From positions 62,001-126,000 of the forward strand of contig CAIZNI010000016.1 of assembly GCA_903934295.1 (NCBI GenBank): a stretch of 64,000 nucleotides of DNA, given 5' to 3'. Position 1 is the stretch's first letter; every line of letters starts with the position of its first letter. The notes beneath the pieces were generated by a model that saw only the letters and a list, made by a program, of their open reading frames with translations, had not been told where the DNA came from and did no database searches. Positions 44,241 through 53,549 of the stretch are shown here, one piece after another. Origin of the DNA: an uncultured beta proteobacterium (GTDB lineage: Bacteria; Pseudomonadota; Gammaproteobacteria; Burkholderiales; Burkholderiaceae_E). The translations under genes were made by a program, and so were the position numbers.

Positions 44241-45296
44241 ATGACCTACATCACCAAACCGAAACTGCACCACCCCACCCTGCCGCTGAACGCGCTGGGC
44301 TACACGCGGCGCGACTATGAGGGGAAAGTCTCGACCCTGTGCGCCGGCTGCGGCCACGACTCGATCTCGGCGGCCATCATCCAGGCCTGCTGGGACCTGA
44401 GCATCGAGCCCCATCGCGTGGCCAAGCTGTCGGGCATCGGCTGCTCGTCCAAGACGCCCGACTACTTCCTGGGCAACTCGCACGGCTTCAACACGGTGCA
44501 CGGGCGCATGCCCTCGGTGCTCACCGGCGCGAACCTGGCCAATCGTGAACTCATCTATCTCGGGGTCTCGGGCGACGGCGACTCGGCCTCCATCGGCATG
44601 GGGCAGTTCGCCCATGTGATGCGTCGCGGGGTCAACATGACCTACATCGTCGAGAACAACGGCGTCTATGGTCTGACCAAGGGCCAGTTCTCGGCGACCG
44701 CCGACCAGGGTTCGAAATCCAAGCGGGGCGCGGTCAACAACGACACCGCCATCGACATGGTGTCGATCGCCCTGCAGCTCGGCGCGACCTTCGTCGGTCG
44801 TGGCTTCTCGGGCGACAAGGATCAGCTGGTGCCGCTGATCAAGGCAGCGCTGGCGCATCCGGGCGCTGCGTTCCTGGATGTGGTGAGCCCGTGCGTGGCC
44901 TTCAACAACCACCCCGGCAGCACCAAGAGCTACGACTATGTCCGCGAGCACAACGAAGCGGTCAACCGCATCGACTTCATGCCCCGGCAAAGCGAAATCA
45001 CCGCCCAGTACGCGCCGGGCGAGGTGACCGAGATCGCGCAGCCCGATGGCACGCTGATGCGCCTGCGCAAGATCGCCGCCGACTACGATGCCACCAACCG
45101 GCTGGCTGCCATGTCCTTCATCCAGTCCCATCAGGCACGCGGCGAAGTCGTGACCGGCCTGCTGTATGTCGACAACGATGCCGCCGACATGCACGAGCAC
45201 CTCGGCACACCGAAGCAGCCGTTCAACACCATGGGCGCTGCGCAACTGTGCCCGGGGTCCGCGGCGCTGGCGAAGATCAACGCATCGCTGCGCTGA
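44241..45296 (+). CDS. korB: 2-oxoacid:acceptor oxidoreductase subunit beta (ThDP-binding)
   Basis: The 351-residue catalytic beta subunit. CAGCGHDS with C34 and C37, plus C68 in GIGCSSKTPDYF and a later cysteine in VVSPCVAFNNH, ligate a 4Fe-4S cluster. The thiamine-diphosphate motif runs from GDGD (111-114) to N140 in VENNGVYGLTKGQ. GNSHGFNTVHGRMPSVLTGA is typical of 2-oxoglutarate-type beta subunits. The start MTYITKPKL matches homologs; an earlier frame start lies inside korA. A strong terminator follows. Confidence 0.92.
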   Translation: MTYITKPKLHHPTLPLNALGYTRRDYEGKVSTLCAGCGHDSISAAIIQACWDLSIEPHRVAKLSGIGCSSKTPDYFLGNSHGFNTVHGRMPSVLTGANLANRELIYLGVSGDGDSASIGMGQFAHVMRRGVNMTYIVENNGVYGLTKGQFSATADQGSKSKRGAVNNDTAIDMVSIALQLGATFVGRGFSGDKDQLVPLIKAALAHPGAAFLDVVSPCVAFNNHPGSTKSYDYVREHNEAVNRIDFMPRQSEITAQYAPGEVTEIAQPDGTLMRLRKIAADYDATNRLAAMSFIQSHQARGEVVTGLLYVDNDAADMHEHLGTPKQPFNTMGAAQLCPGSAALAKINASLR

Positions 45297-45316
45297 TCCG
45301 TTTGCGACACCCCAAG

Positions 45317-45343
45317 AAAAAGGCGCCTTGCGGCGCCTTTTTT
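45317..45343. terminator. Bidirectional rho-independent terminator between korB and gltA
   Basis: AAAAAGGCGCC-TTGC-GGCGCCTTTTTT makes a GC-rich stem of 6 bp extended by A-U pairs, with a T-run on both strands. It ends both the korCAB transcript and the convergent sdh-gltA transcript. Confidence 0.9.
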
Positions 45344-45363
45344 CATGCCGTGCGAACCCGGTC

Positions 45364-46671
45364 TCAGCGATTGCCGATCGGCTTCACGTCGCGGCGCACC
45401 GGACCGCTGAACAGCTGGCGCGGGCGGCCGATCTTCTGGTCCGGCTCGGAGATCATCTCGTTCCACTGCGCGATCCAGCCGACGGTGCGGGCCAGCGCGA
45501 AGATGCAGGTGAACATCGAGGTCGGGATCCCGAGCGCCTTTTGCACGATGCCCGAGTAGAAGTCGACGTTCGGGTAGAGCTTGCGCTGCACGAAATAGTC
45601 GTCCTCAAGGGCGATTTTCTCCAGGGCCATCGCCAGCGCGAACGACGGATCATTCTCCAGACCGAGTTCCGCCAGAACCTCGTAGCAGGTCTCGCGCATC
45701 AACTTGGCGCGGGGATCGTAGTTCTTGTAGACCCGGTGTCCGAAACCCATCAGCTTCACGCTGGAGTTCTTGTCTTTCACCTGGGCGACAAACTCGCCGA
45801 TCTTGGCAACACCGCCGCGCGCCTGGATGCCGTCGAGCATCTGCAGGCAGGCTTCGTTGGCGCCACCGTGCGCCGGGCCCCACAGCGTGGCGATGCCGGC
45901 GGCGATGCAGGCGAACGGATTCGCACCCGAGGATCCGGCCAGGCGAACCGTCGAGGTCGAGGCGTTCTGCTCATGGTCGGCGTGCAGGATCAGGATGCGA
46001 TCGAGCGCGCGCACCAGCACCTCGTTCGGCTTGTATTCCTCGCAGGGCGTGCCGAACATCATCCGCATGAAATTGGCGGAATACGACAGGTCGTTCTTCG
46101 GATACATGAAGGGCTGACCGGCCGAGTACTTGTAGGCCATCGCCACCAGGGTCGGCATCTTGGCGACCAGCCGGATGGCGGAGATGAAGCGGTGCTCGGG
46201 GTTCTGGATGTCGAGGGAGTCGTGATAGAAGGCCGACAGCGCGCCGACGCAACCGACCAGGATCGCCATCGGATGCGCATCGCGACGGAAGCCTTGGAAG
46301 AAGCGCGACATCTGCTCGTGCACCATGGTGTGCATGGTCACCCGGTGCTCGAAGTCCTTCTTCTGCGACGGGTTCGGCAGGTCGCCGTTGAGCAGCAGGT
46401 AGCAGCTTTCCAGGTAATCGCAGTTCACCGCGATCTGCTCGATCGGGTACCCGCGATAGAGCAGTTCGCCCACATCGCCATCGATGTAGGTGATCTTCGA
46501 TTCGCAGGCGGCAGTCGACAGGAAACCGGGGTCGAAGGTGAACTTGCCGCTGGCACCGTAAAGCTTGCGGATGTCGACCACATCGGGCCCGATCGTGCCC
46601 TTGTAGACCGGAAAATCGACGGAAGGGGTGCCGTCGGAGAACGACATCGTGGCCTTGTGCGGCGTTGTCAT
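45364..46671 (-). CDS. gltA: Citrate synthase
   Basis: Condenses acetyl-CoA and oxaloacetate, the entry step of the TCA cycle. At 435 residues it is the large, hexameric, NADH-sensitive type of Gram-negative bacteria. Motifs include [31 protein letters not shown] (catalytic His), [12 protein letters not shown] and [15 protein letters not shown] with catalytic His, plus the aspartate in [12 protein letters not shown]. It is the last gene of the sdhCDAB-sdhE-gltA series, 44 nt after sdhE, and ends at the shared terminator. Confidence 0.97.
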   Translation of the reverse strand: MTTPHKATMSFSDGTPSVDFPVYKGTIGPDVVDIRKLYGASGKFTFDPGFLSTAACESKITYIDGDVGELLYRGYPIEQIAVNCDYLESCYLLLNGDLPNPSQKKDFEHRVTMHTMVHEQMSRFFQGFRRDAHPMAILVGCVGALSAFYHDSLDIQNPEHRFISAIRLVAKMPTLVAMAYKYSAGQPFMYPKNDLSYSANFMRMMFGTPCEEYKPNEVLVRALDRILILHADHEQNASTSTVRLAGSSGANPFACIAAGIATLWGPAHGGANEACLQMLDGIQARGGVAKIGEFVAQVKDKNSSVKLMGFGHRVYKNYDPRAKLMRETCYEVLAELGLENDPSFALAMALEKIALEDDYFVQRKLYPNVDFYSGIVQKALGIPTSMFTCIFALARTVGWIAQWNEMISEPDQKIGRPRQLFSGPVRRDVKPIGNR

Positions 46672-46715
46672 CTTGCTGATCCTTGTGTTCGGTCGTTGAG
46701 AAGGGCCTGCGGGGC

Positions 46716-47018
46716 TCAGACCTGCCGCAGCATCGCGAGCACACGGGCGGCAGCCGCCGTATCGGCTGCCCCCTGCAACTGCACGCGATCGAGAATGAGA
46801 TCGAGAAGTTCGTTGTCCTGGGCCTCGAGCAACTGATCGAGACCCACCACATCATCGTCGGAAAGCGTGTCCTCGTGGCGATCGAGAAAACGGGTGAGAA
46901 GCAGGTCGTTTTCAAGAAGACCGCGCCGCGAGCGCCAGCGCAGGCGCCGCCGGCGCGCCGGATCGGACTGATGCGCCAGCGCGACGGCGTCGGGAGAACC
47001 GGACACAGGGGTGTTCAT
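46716..47018 (-). CDS. sdhE: Succinate dehydrogenase flavinylation factor SdhE
   Basis: A 100-residue YgfY/SdhE protein that helps attach FAD covalently to SdhA. The family signature RGxxE appears as [20 protein letters not shown], and the helical C-terminus [17 protein letters not shown] matches. The start [10 protein letters not shown] leaves 2 nt after sdhB, placing it in the sdh operon. An earlier frame start inside sdhB was not used. Confidence 0.9.
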   Translation of the reverse strand: MNTPVSGSPDAVALAHQSDPARRRRLRWRSRRGLLENDLLLTRFLDRHEDTLSDDDVVGLDQLLEAQDNELLDLILDRVQLQGAADTAAAARVLAMLRQV

Positions 47019-47020
47019 GG

Positions 47021-47782
47021 TCAGACGGAGCGACGCACCATCAGTTCCTTGATCTTGCCGATCGCCCGGGTCGGGTTCAGTCCCTTCGGGCACACATCGA
47101 CGCAATTCATGATGGTGTGGCAGCGGAACAGGCGATAGGGATCCTCGAGATCATCGAGCCGCTCGCTGGTGGCCTGGTCGCGACTGTCGGCGATGAAGCG
47201 ATACGCCTGCAACAGACCGGCCGGACCGACGAACTTGTCGGGGTTCCACCAGAACGACGGGCAGGAGGTCGAGCAGCAGGCGCACAGGATGCACTCGTAC
47301 AGCCCGTCGAGTTCCTCGCGCTCTTCCGGGCTTTGCAGCCGCTCTTTTTCCGGCGGGGGCGAATCGTTGATCAGGAAGGGCTTGATCGAGTGGTACTGCT
47401 TGAAGAACTGGGTCATGTCGACGATCAAGTCGCGCACCACCGGCAGACCGGGCAAGGGCTTGAGCACGATCGGCTGCTTCAGGTCACGCAGGTTCGTGAT
47501 GCAGGCCAGCCCGTTCTTGCCGTTGATGTTCATCGCGTCCGACCCGCAGACGCCTTCGCGGCAGGAGCGACGATAGGCGATGGAGTCGTCGGTGGTCTGC
47601 TTGATGCGCATCAGCGCGTCGAGCAGCATCTTGTCGGTGGGCAGCAGCTCCACCTCGAGATCCTGCATGTAGGGCCGCGCATCCTTGTCCGGATCGTAGC
47701 GATAGATCGAGAACTTCACGACCTGGCGGACGGCTGCGGCCGAGGTCGGGGGCGAGACGGTGGATTCGATGGTTGCGCTCAT
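47021..47782 (-). CDS. sdhB: Succinate dehydrogenase iron-sulfur subunit
   Basis: Transfers electrons from SdhA to quinone through three clusters. In 253 residues the 2Fe-2S site is C74, C79, D82 and C94 ([18 protein letters not shown]), with the aspartate substitution normal for SdhB. The 4Fe-4S/3Fe-4S motifs are [17 protein letters not shown] and [17 protein letters not shown]. It is encoded between sdhA and sdhE on the same strand. Confidence 0.97.
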   Translation of the reverse strand: MSATIESTVSPPTSAAAVRQVVKFSIYRYDPDKDARPYMQDLEVELLPTDKMLLDALMRIKQTTDDSIAYRRSCREGVCGSDAMNINGKNGLACITNLRDLKQPIVLKPLPGLPVVRDLIVDMTQFFKQYHSIKPFLINDSPPPEKERLQSPEEREELDGLYECILCACCSTSCPSFWWNPDKFVGPAGLLQAYRFIADSRDQATSERLDDLEDPYRLFRCHTIMNCVDVCPKGLNPTRAIGKIKELMVRRSV

Positions 47783-47803
47783 GACTTCTCCGTGACACCT
47801 GTA

Positions 47804-49594
47804 TCAGAACGTGCGGACTTTGGGCTCGAAGGAATCGACCGTCAGCGGCTTCAGGTTGACCGACTTGTAGTCGAGGCGATTGCCTTCGGAGTACCACAAC
47901 GAGTGCTTGATCCACTGGACATCGTCGCGCTCCGGGAAGTCGCGGTGCGCGTGGGCGCCGCGGCTTTCCTTGCGCGCTTCGGCCGACACGATGGTGGCCT
48001 TGGCGGTTTCGGTGAGATTGGCCAGTTCCAGCGCCTCGACCCGGGCGGTGTTGAACACCTTGCTCTTGTCCTTGATGTGAACATCAAGGCTGCGCTTGTC
48101 GAGCTCCATGATCTGCGAGACACCCTCCTTGAGCAGATCCGCGGTGCGGAACACGCCGCAGTGCGCCTGCATCGAGCGGCGGATGTCGTTGGCGATTTCC
48201 TGGGTATTCTCGCCGCTGGTCGACCCATCGAGGCGTGCCAGGCGCGCGAGCGTGGCGTCACCGGTGTTGTCGGGAAGACGCTTGTGGCCTTCATCCTTGA
48301 ACCGGCTGGCAATGATGTGGTTGCCGGCCGCACGACCGAAGACGATCAGGTCGAGCAGCGAATTGGTGCCCAGACGGTTCGCGCCGTGCACCGACACGCA
48401 GGCGCACTCGCCGATGGCGTACAGACCGCTGACCACCGAGTTCGAGTTGCCGTTCTTGGGAACGACCACCTGGCCATGGAAGTTGGTCGGAATGCCGCCC
48501 ATCTGGTAGTGGATCGTCGGCACAACCGGGATCGGATCCTTGATCGGGTCGACGTTGGAGAACTTGATCGCGATCTCGCGGATCGAGGGCAGCCGCTTCA
48601 TGATCGTTTCAGCGCCCAGGTGGTCAAGCTTGAGCAGCACGTAGTCGCCATCGGGACCGGCGCCGCGCCCTTCCTTGATCTCCTGATCCATGCAGCGCGA
48701 CACGAAGTCGCGCGGGGCGAGGTCCTTGAGCGTCGGGGCATAGCGCTCCATGAAACGCTCGCCGTGCTTGTTCAGCAGGATGCCGCCTTCGCCGCGCACC
48801 CCCTCGGTGATCAGCACACCCGCGCCGGCCACGCCGGTCGGGTGGAACTGCCAGAACTCCATGTCCTCGAGCGGAATGCCCGCCCGCGCGGCGATGCCCA
48901 TGCCGTCGCCGGTGTTGATGAAGGCATTGGTCGAGGCGGCCCAGATGCGCCCGGCCCCGCCGGTGGCGAACACGGTGACCTTGGCCTCGAGGATCATCAC
49001 CTCGCCGGTTTCCATCTCGAGCGCGATCACACCAACGCAATCGCCATCGGCATTGCGCAGGATGTCCAGCGCCATCCACTCGACAAAGAACTGGGTGCGG
49101 GCCCGCACATTGCGCTGGTAGAGCGTGTGCAGCAGCGCGTGCCCGGTCCGGTCGGCCGCCGCGCAGGCGCGCTGAACGGGCTTCTCGCCGAAGTTCGCGG
49201 TGTGGCCACCGAAGGGACGCTGATAGATCGTGCCGTCGGGGTTTCGGTCGAACGGCATACCGAAGTGCTCGAGCTCGTACACGACCTTGGGCGCCTCGCG
49301 GCACATGAACTCGATCGCGTCCTGGTCGCCCAGGTAATCCGACCCCTTGACGGTGTCGAACATGTGCCAGTACCAGTTGTCCTCGCTCATGTTGCCCAGC
49401 GAGGCGCCGATCCCGCCCTGGGCGGCGACGGTGTGCGAACGGGTGGGAAAGACCTTGGACAGGACGGCGACGTTGTAGCCCGCCTCGGCGAGCTGCAACG
49501 AGCATCGCATGCCGGCGCCACCGGCGCCGATGATCACCGCGTCGAACTTGCGGCGCGGCAGGTTGTTAGCCAGATGGTTGAGGATATCGGCCAT
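47804..49594 (-). CDS. sdhA: Succinate dehydrogenase flavoprotein subunit
   Basis: Oxidises succinate to fumarate at the inner face of the cytoplasmic membrane. The 596 residues have the FAD motif AVIIGAGGAGMRCSLQLA and H54 in RSHTVAAQGG for covalent FAD. The active site lies in HPTGVAGAGVLITEGVRGEG. The conserved C-terminal RKESRGAHAHRDFPERDD is intact. The start lies 1 nt after the sdhD stop. Confidence 0.97.
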   Translation of the reverse strand: MADILNHLANNLPRRKFDAVIIGAGGAGMRCSLQLAEAGYNVAVLSKVFPTRSHTVAAQGGIGASLGNMSEDNWYWHMFDTVKGSDYLGDQDAIEFMCREAPKVVYELEHFGMPFDRNPDGTIYQRPFGGHTANFGEKPVQRACAAADRTGHALLHTLYQRNVRARTQFFVEWMALDILRNADGDCVGVIALEMETGEVMILEAKVTVFATGGAGRIWAASTNAFINTGDGMGIAARAGIPLEDMEFWQFHPTGVAGAGVLITEGVRGEGGILLNKHGERFMERYAPTLKDLAPRDFVSRCMDQEIKEGRGAGPDGDYVLLKLDHLGAETIMKRLPSIREIAIKFSNVDPIKDPIPVVPTIHYQMGGIPTNFHGQVVVPKNGNSNSVVSGLYAIGECACVSVHGANRLGTNSLLDLIVFGRAAGNHIIASRFKDEGHKRLPDNTGDATLARLARLDGSTSGENTQEIANDIRRSMQAHCGVFRTADLLKEGVSQIMELDKRSLDVHIKDKSKVFNTARVEALELANLTETAKATIVSAEARKESRGAHAHRDFPERDDVQWIKHSLWYSEGNRLDYKSVNLKPLTVDSFEPKVRTF

Positions 49595-49595
49595 C

Positions 49596-49946
49596 TCAGA
49601 CCCTCCAGAGAATGATAACCGCCCAGCAGGCGTATGCGATCAGCGCGACGATGGTGCAGACCTGCAGCAGCAGGCGCAGCCCCGTGGCCTTGACGTAATC
49701 CATGAAGATGTCGCGCACGCCGATCCAGGCGTGATACGTGAGCGAGAGGATGGCCATCAGCGTGAGGACCTTCATCCAGCTGCTGGCGAACAGACCCGCC
49801 CAGGTGCCGTAGGTGAGCTGAGGCGTGAGCAGCAGCGACACCAGCAGCACCAGTGTGTAGATGGCCAGCAGCACCGCGCTCACGCGCTGGGCGAGCCAGT
49901 CGCGCATGCCGTAGTGCGCGCCGACGACGATTCGCTTGGTGGTCAT
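49596..49946 (-). CDS. sdhD: Succinate dehydrogenase membrane anchor SdhD
   Basis: A 116-residue protein with three hydrophobic helices (VSAVLLAIYTLVLLVSLLL; WMKVLTLMAILSLTYHAWIG; VCTIVALIAYACWAVII). SLTYHAWIGVRDIFMDYVK contains the conserved haem/quinone-region residues and the motif typical of SdhD. With SdhC it anchors SdhAB in the membrane and binds haem b and ubiquinone. It starts 1 nt after sdhC. Confidence 0.92.
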   Translation of the reverse strand: MTTKRIVVGAHYGMRDWLAQRVSAVLLAIYTLVLLVSLLLTPQLTYGTWAGLFASSWMKVLTLMAILSLTYHAWIGVRDIFMDYVKATGLRLLLQVCTIVALIAYACWAVIILWRV

Positions 49947-49947
49947 G

Positions 49948-50373
49948 TCAGAACGCTCCGAAAAGCTTCAGGGCGATGAGCGCAGTCAGGGTCAGGCTGA
50001 CCCCGAGCACCACACCGGCCGAGGATTTGGCCTGGTCCTTGTCGGTGCCGACATGGATGTCGAGCAGCAGGTAGCGGATGCCGGCGCAGAAGTGATGCAG
50101 ATAGGCCCAGATGAACACCAGCAGGACCAGCTTGCCCAGCGGCGAACCGACCACCGCGCGATAGCTGTCGAAACTGAGTTCGGAGGTGATGCTCTGCTGA
50201 AACAGGTAGAGCATGAAGGGCAAACCGAACAGGAACATCAGCGCGCCGCTGACCCGGTGCAGGATCGACACCACACCGGCCAGGGGAAGGCGGTAGTGAA
50301 GGATCTGGGAAACGTGGATGTTGCGGTGCTGGGGTCGGACGCGCGGTCCGGATTTCAAAGCAGGATCAGCCAT
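49948..50373 (-). CDS. sdhC: Succinate dehydrogenase cytochrome b556 subunit SdhC
   Basis: A 141-residue membrane protein with three helices. RPQHRNIHVSQILHYRLP and SILHRVSGALMFLFGLPFML carry the SdhC signature (HRxSG), and YLHHFCAGIRYLLLDIHVG has the haem-ligand histidine region. It is the first structural gene of the sdh operon, 108 nt after gntR on the same strand. Confidence 0.94.
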   Translation of the reverse strand: MADPALKSGPRVRPQHRNIHVSQILHYRLPLAGVVSILHRVSGALMFLFGLPFMLYLFQQSITSELSFDSYRAVVGSPLGKLVLLVFIWAYLHHFCAGIRYLLLDIHVGTDKDQAKSSAGVVLGVSLTLTALIALKLFGAF

Positions 50374-50421
50374 GTGTGCCTCTGCGGCGTGGGTTCACTC
50401 GGAGCGATGGAAAACGGACGC

Positions 50422-50451
50422 ATTCTGAATCATTTTGGCGCGGCGCACCAA
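50422..50451 (-). promoter_or_regulatory. Possible promoter of the sdh operon
   Basis: On the minus strand TTGGTG (50451-50446) is followed after 18 nt by CAGAAT (50427-50422). The predicted start is about 40 nt upstream of the sdhC ATG, in the gntR-sdhC gap. It is a weak match, and read-through from gntR is also possible. Confidence 0.35.
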
Positions 50452-50481
50452 TGCACCCACGGGCACATGGGTCCATATGCG

Positions 50482-51243
50482 CTACCCCAGTTCATTGAAG
50501 TAATGGAACTGTTCGGTCACGTAGAGACCGCGCCGAACTTCGACCGGCCGGTCTTCGTAGGTGAAGGTGACGCGCTCGACCTGCAGCAGGGGTCGGCCCG
50601 GTATCACCGACAGACGCACGGCCACCTCCGGGTCGGCCGCGACCGCGCGAATGCTTTCGCTGGCCCGGATCATCCGCACACCGAACTCGGATTCGAACAG
50701 TCCATAGAGCGGGCCCACCGATGCCGCCAGCCGCTCGGCGGTCAGGCCCCGAAACAGCGCACCCGGCAGCCAGATGTCGTCGAGCACCGTCGGACGGCTC
50801 TCGAAGGAGAGCAGGCGACGGATGAAGACCACCGCCTCGCCGGCGCGCAACTGCAGCAGGCGGGCGACCTCGACCGGGGCGCGCAGTCGACGGCATTCCA
50901 GAATCCGGCTGTCCATCGGACCGGGATCGCCACCGCCATCGCGGCGCAGACGCAGAAAGCGGAACTGGGCGCGCTCCTCGTGATGGGTGGCGACGAAGGT
51001 GCCACGGCCCTGCCGACGAACCACCAGGTTCTCGGCCGCCAGTTCATCGATCGCCTTGCGAACCGTTCCCTGGCTGACCCCGAAGCGTGCCGCGAGCTCG
51101 GTCTCACTGGGAATCGCCTCACCGGGCTTCCAGTCGCCCGCCTGCAGACCGCGGGTGATCAGGCCCTTGATCTGGCGATACAGGGGGCTGAAGGTCGGCG
51201 CATCGCCGCGGGTCGGGTCGGCATCTCGGCCGTTGTCGTTCAT
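50482..51243 (-). CDS. GntR-family regulator, HutC subfamily (UTRA domain)
   Basis: A 253-residue repressor-type protein. The N-terminal winged helix reads SETELAARFGVSQGTVRKAI and AAENLVVRRQGRGTFVA. The C-terminal UTRA ligand domain spans about 95-245 (FIRRLLSFESRPTVLDDIWL; RPLLQVERVTFTYEDRPVEV). It sits between sdhCDAB-gltA and divergent mdh, a conserved placement in Burkholderiales, and probably controls these TCA genes in response to an organic acid. The 12-bp palindrome in its upstream gap is the likely operator. The effector is unknown. Confidence 0.9.
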   Translation of the reverse strand: MNDNGRDADPTRGDAPTFSPLYRQIKGLITRGLQAGDWKPGEAIPSETELAARFGVSQGTVRKAIDELAAENLVVRRQGRGTFVATHHEERAQFRFLRLRRDGGGDPGPMDSRILECRRLRAPVEVARLLQLRAGEAVVFIRRLLSFESRPTVLDDIWLPGALFRGLTAERLAASVGPLYGLFESEFGVRMIRASESIRAVAADPEVAVRLSVIPGRPLLQVERVTFTYEDRPVEVRRGLYVTEQFHYFNELG

Positions 51244-51288
51244 TCTCGAATTGAATCACGGCCCCCGACCTTCTGGCAATAACTTATG

Positions 51289-51300
51289 TCTTATATAAGA
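51289..51300. promoter_or_regulatory. Palindromic operator candidate for the GntR regulator
   Basis: TCTTATATAAGA is a perfect 12-bp palindrome, strikingly AT-rich in this GC-rich window. A direct copy of its half (CTTAT) lies 6 bp upstream. It sits 45 bp from the gntR ATG and just upstream of the mdh -35 box, where it could act on both divergent transcripts. Confidence 0.65.
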
Positions 51301-51312
51301 TAGCTTTTCGGT

Positions 51313-51342
51313 TTGACATGAAGCACTGCCGCCGACTAGACT
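51313..51342 (+). promoter_or_regulatory. mdh: Predicted sigma-70 promoter of mdh
   Basis: TTGACA (51313-51318) is followed after 18 nt by TAGACT (51337-51342). The predicted start near 51349 leaves a leader of about 70 nt before mdh. The GntR palindrome lies 12 bp upstream of the -35 box. Confidence 0.6.
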
Positions 51343-51418
51343 TTCCCGATGGTCGGGCGACCTTGGCCGCCTCGACGCTTTCCGGATTCAACCGTCAACC
51401 ACTCACAAGGTTTTCCAG

Positions 51419-52402
51419 ATGACCAAACCCGTCAAGCGCGTCGCCATCACCGGCGCAGCAGGCCAGATCGGCTACAGCCTCCTGTTCCGCATCGCCAATG
51501 GCGACATGCTCGGCAAGGACCAGCCCGTCATCCTGCAACTGCTCGACATCACCGCCGCGCTGCCGGCGGTGCGCGGTGTCGTGATGGAGCTCGAAGACTG
51601 CGCCTTCCCGCTGCTGGCCGGCGTGGTGGTCACCGACGACCCCAAGACCGCCTTCCGCGACGCCGATTGTGCGGTGCTGGTCGGCGCCCGTCCCCGCAGC
51701 AAGGGCATGGAGCGCAAGGATCTTCTGGAAGCCAACGGTGCGATCTTCACCGTCCAGGGCCGGGCGCTTGACGAGGCGGCCAGCCGCGACTGCCGCATCC
51801 TGGTCGTCGGCAACCCGGCGAACACGAACGCCTACATCGCGATGAAATCGGCGCCGGGGCTGCCCCGCAAGAACTTCACCGCGATGCTGCGGCTGGACCA
51901 CAACCGCGCCCTGTCGCAGATCGCGGCCAAGACCGGCAAACCGGTGAGCAGCATCCAGAAGCTGGCGGTGTGGGGCAATCACTCGCCCACCATGTACGCC
52001 GACTACCGGTTCGCCACGATCGACGGCCAGTCGGTCAAGACCCTGATCAACGACGAAGCCTGGAACCGCGACGTGTTCCTGCCCACCGTGGGCAAGCGCG
52101 GCGCCGCGATCATCGAGGCTCGCGGCCTGTCGTCGGCCGCCTCGGCGGCCAACGCCGCGATCGATCACATGCACGACTGGATGCTCGGCACCGACGGGCG
52201 CTGGGTCACCATGGGCCTGCCGTCCGACGGCGCCTACGGGATTCCGCAGGATGTGATGTTCGGCTACCCGGTCACCTGCGCCAACGGCGAGTACAGCCTG
52301 GTGCAGGGCCTGGAGATCGACGAGTTCTCGCGCTCGCGGATCGACATCACCCTCAAGGAGCTTCTTGAGGAGCGTGAGGGCGTCAAGCACCTGCTGGGCT
52401 GA
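51419..52402 (+). CDS. mdh: Malate dehydrogenase
   Basis: NAD-dependent oxidation of malate to oxaloacetate. At 327 residues it belongs to the cytosolic-type group (MDH type 2) common in beta- and gammaproteobacteria. The NAD motif is [18 protein letters not shown], the substrate arginine loop is [17 protein letters not shown], and [12 protein letters not shown] carries the catalytic histidine. It is divergent from gntR-sdh. A long stem-loop lies about 45 nt after its stop. Confidence 0.97.
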   Translation: MTKPVKRVAITGAAGQIGYSLLFRIANGDMLGKDQPVILQLLDITAALPAVRGVVMELEDCAFPLLAGVVVTDDPKTAFRDADCAVLVGARPRSKGMERKDLLEANGAIFTVQGRALDEAASRDCRILVVGNPANTNAYIAMKSAPGLPRKNFTAMLRLDHNRALSQIAAKTGKPVSSIQKLAVWGNHSPTMYADYRFATIDGQSVKTLINDEAWNRDVFLPTVGKRGAAIIEARGLSSAASAANAAIDHMHDWMLGTDGRWVTMGLPSDGAYGIPQDVMFGYPVTCANGEYSLVQGLEIDEFSRSRIDITLKELLEEREGVKHLLG

Positions 52403-52446
52403 GCGTCGCCACCGCCCGTCTGATGCACAAGGTGCACCCTGCCCTT

Positions 52447-52481
52447 GCCCTGGCCCCGGCAGCCCTCGCTGCCCCCAGGGC
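52447..52481. terminator. Long two-part stem-loop downstream of mdh
   Basis: An outer stem GCCCTGG/CCAGGGC encloses an inner stem GGCAGC-CCTC-GCTGCC. It has no U-tract, so it may be a 3'-end stabiliser or a rho-dependent end rather than an intrinsic terminator. The rest of the 165-bp mdh-prpB gap shows no gene. Confidence 0.4.
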
Positions 52482-52567
52482 GCTGGCGGCCGGTCTCAAC
52501 CGGATGAGCGCGCCGTCCACCAGGCATTCTTCGCCACGGACACCGACCCGACAATAAGGACATCGCC

Positions 52568-53449
52568 ATGACACCCGGACAGAGATTTCGCGCCGCCCTC
52601 GCCGAGGAACTGCCCCTGCAGATCCCCGGCGCCATCAACGCCAATCACGCGCTGCTGGCCAGGCGCGCCGGTTTCAAGGCGATCTACCTGTCGGGCGGCG
52701 GCGTCGCTGCCGGCTCGCTGGGCTTGCCCGACCTGGGCATCTCCGGGCTCGAGGACGTGCTGATCGACGTGCGTCGCATCACCGACGTCTGCGACCTGCC
52801 GCTGCTGGTCGATGTCGACACCGGCTTTGGCGCCTCGGCCTTCAACGTCGCCCGCACCACGCGCTCGTTGATCAAGGCCGGCGCCGCGGCGATGCACATC
52901 GAAGACCAGGTCGGCGCCAAGCGCTGCGGACATCGGCCGAACAAGGAAATCGTCTCGCGCGACGAGATGGCCGACCGCATCAAGGCGGCGGTTGATGCCC
53001 GCACCGATGACGCCTTCTTCGTGATGGCGCGCACCGACGCGCTCGCGGTCGAGGGCCTGGACTCGGCGATCGAACGGGCGGTCGCCTGCGTCGAGGCCGG
53101 GGCCGATGCGATCTTTCCCGAGGCAATGACCGACCTGTCGATGTACCGTCGCTTCGTCGACGCAGTCAAGGTGCCGGTGCTGGCCAACCTGACCGAGTTC
53201 GGCCAGACGCCGCTGTTCACCGTCGAGGAACTGCGTACCGTCGACATCGCGATGGCGCTCTATCCGCTGTCGGCCTTCCGGGCCATGAACAAGGCCGCCC
53301 AGTCGGTATACGAAACCGTGCGCCGCGAGGGCACCCAGGCCAGCGTCGTGCCGATGATGCAGACCCGCCAGGAGCTATACGACGCGATCGGCTACTGGGA
53401 CTACGAGAACAAGCTCGACAATCTGTTCGCCCAGACACGAAAGGGCTGA
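52568..53449 (+). CDS. prpB: Methylisocitrate lyase
   Basis: Splits 2-methylisocitrate into pyruvate and succinate in the methylcitrate cycle for propionate. The 293 residues belong to the PEP mutase/isocitrate lyase superfamily. [11 protein letters not shown] is the PrpB form of the catalytic cysteine loop, [11 protein letters not shown] and [10 protein letters not shown] bind the metal, and [12 protein letters not shown] and the C-terminal [18 protein letters not shown] match PrpB. prpC follows after an intervening acetyltransferase gene. Confidence 0.95.
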   Translation: MTPGQRFRAALAEELPLQIPGAINANHALLARRAGFKAIYLSGGGVAAGSLGLPDLGISGLEDVLIDVRRITDVCDLPLLVDVDTGFGASAFNVARTTRSLIKAGAAAMHIEDQVGAKRCGHRPNKEIVSRDEMADRIKAAVDARTDDAFFVMARTDALAVEGLDSAIERAVACVEAGADAIFPEAMTDLSMYRRFVDAVKVPVLANLTEFGQTPLFTVEELRTVDIAMALYPLSAFRAMNKAAQSVYETVRREGTQASVVPMMQTRQELYDAIGYWDYENKLDNLFAQTRKG

Positions 53450-53549
53450 CGCCGCCGGTCCGGGGACTGTCCGCAGCCCCTGTGATCCCACGGTGCGCCG
53501 GCGACATCGCACCGCATCCGCCAGACGACCACCACCGAGCCTGCCCGCC

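Noticed and set aside
45364-46671. Assigning this citrate-synthase-like gene as a second 2-methylcitrate synthase
   Set aside because: Its 435-residue length, hexameric-type N-terminal region and position in the sdh operon fit GltA. The shorter gene at 54188-55348 is PrpC.
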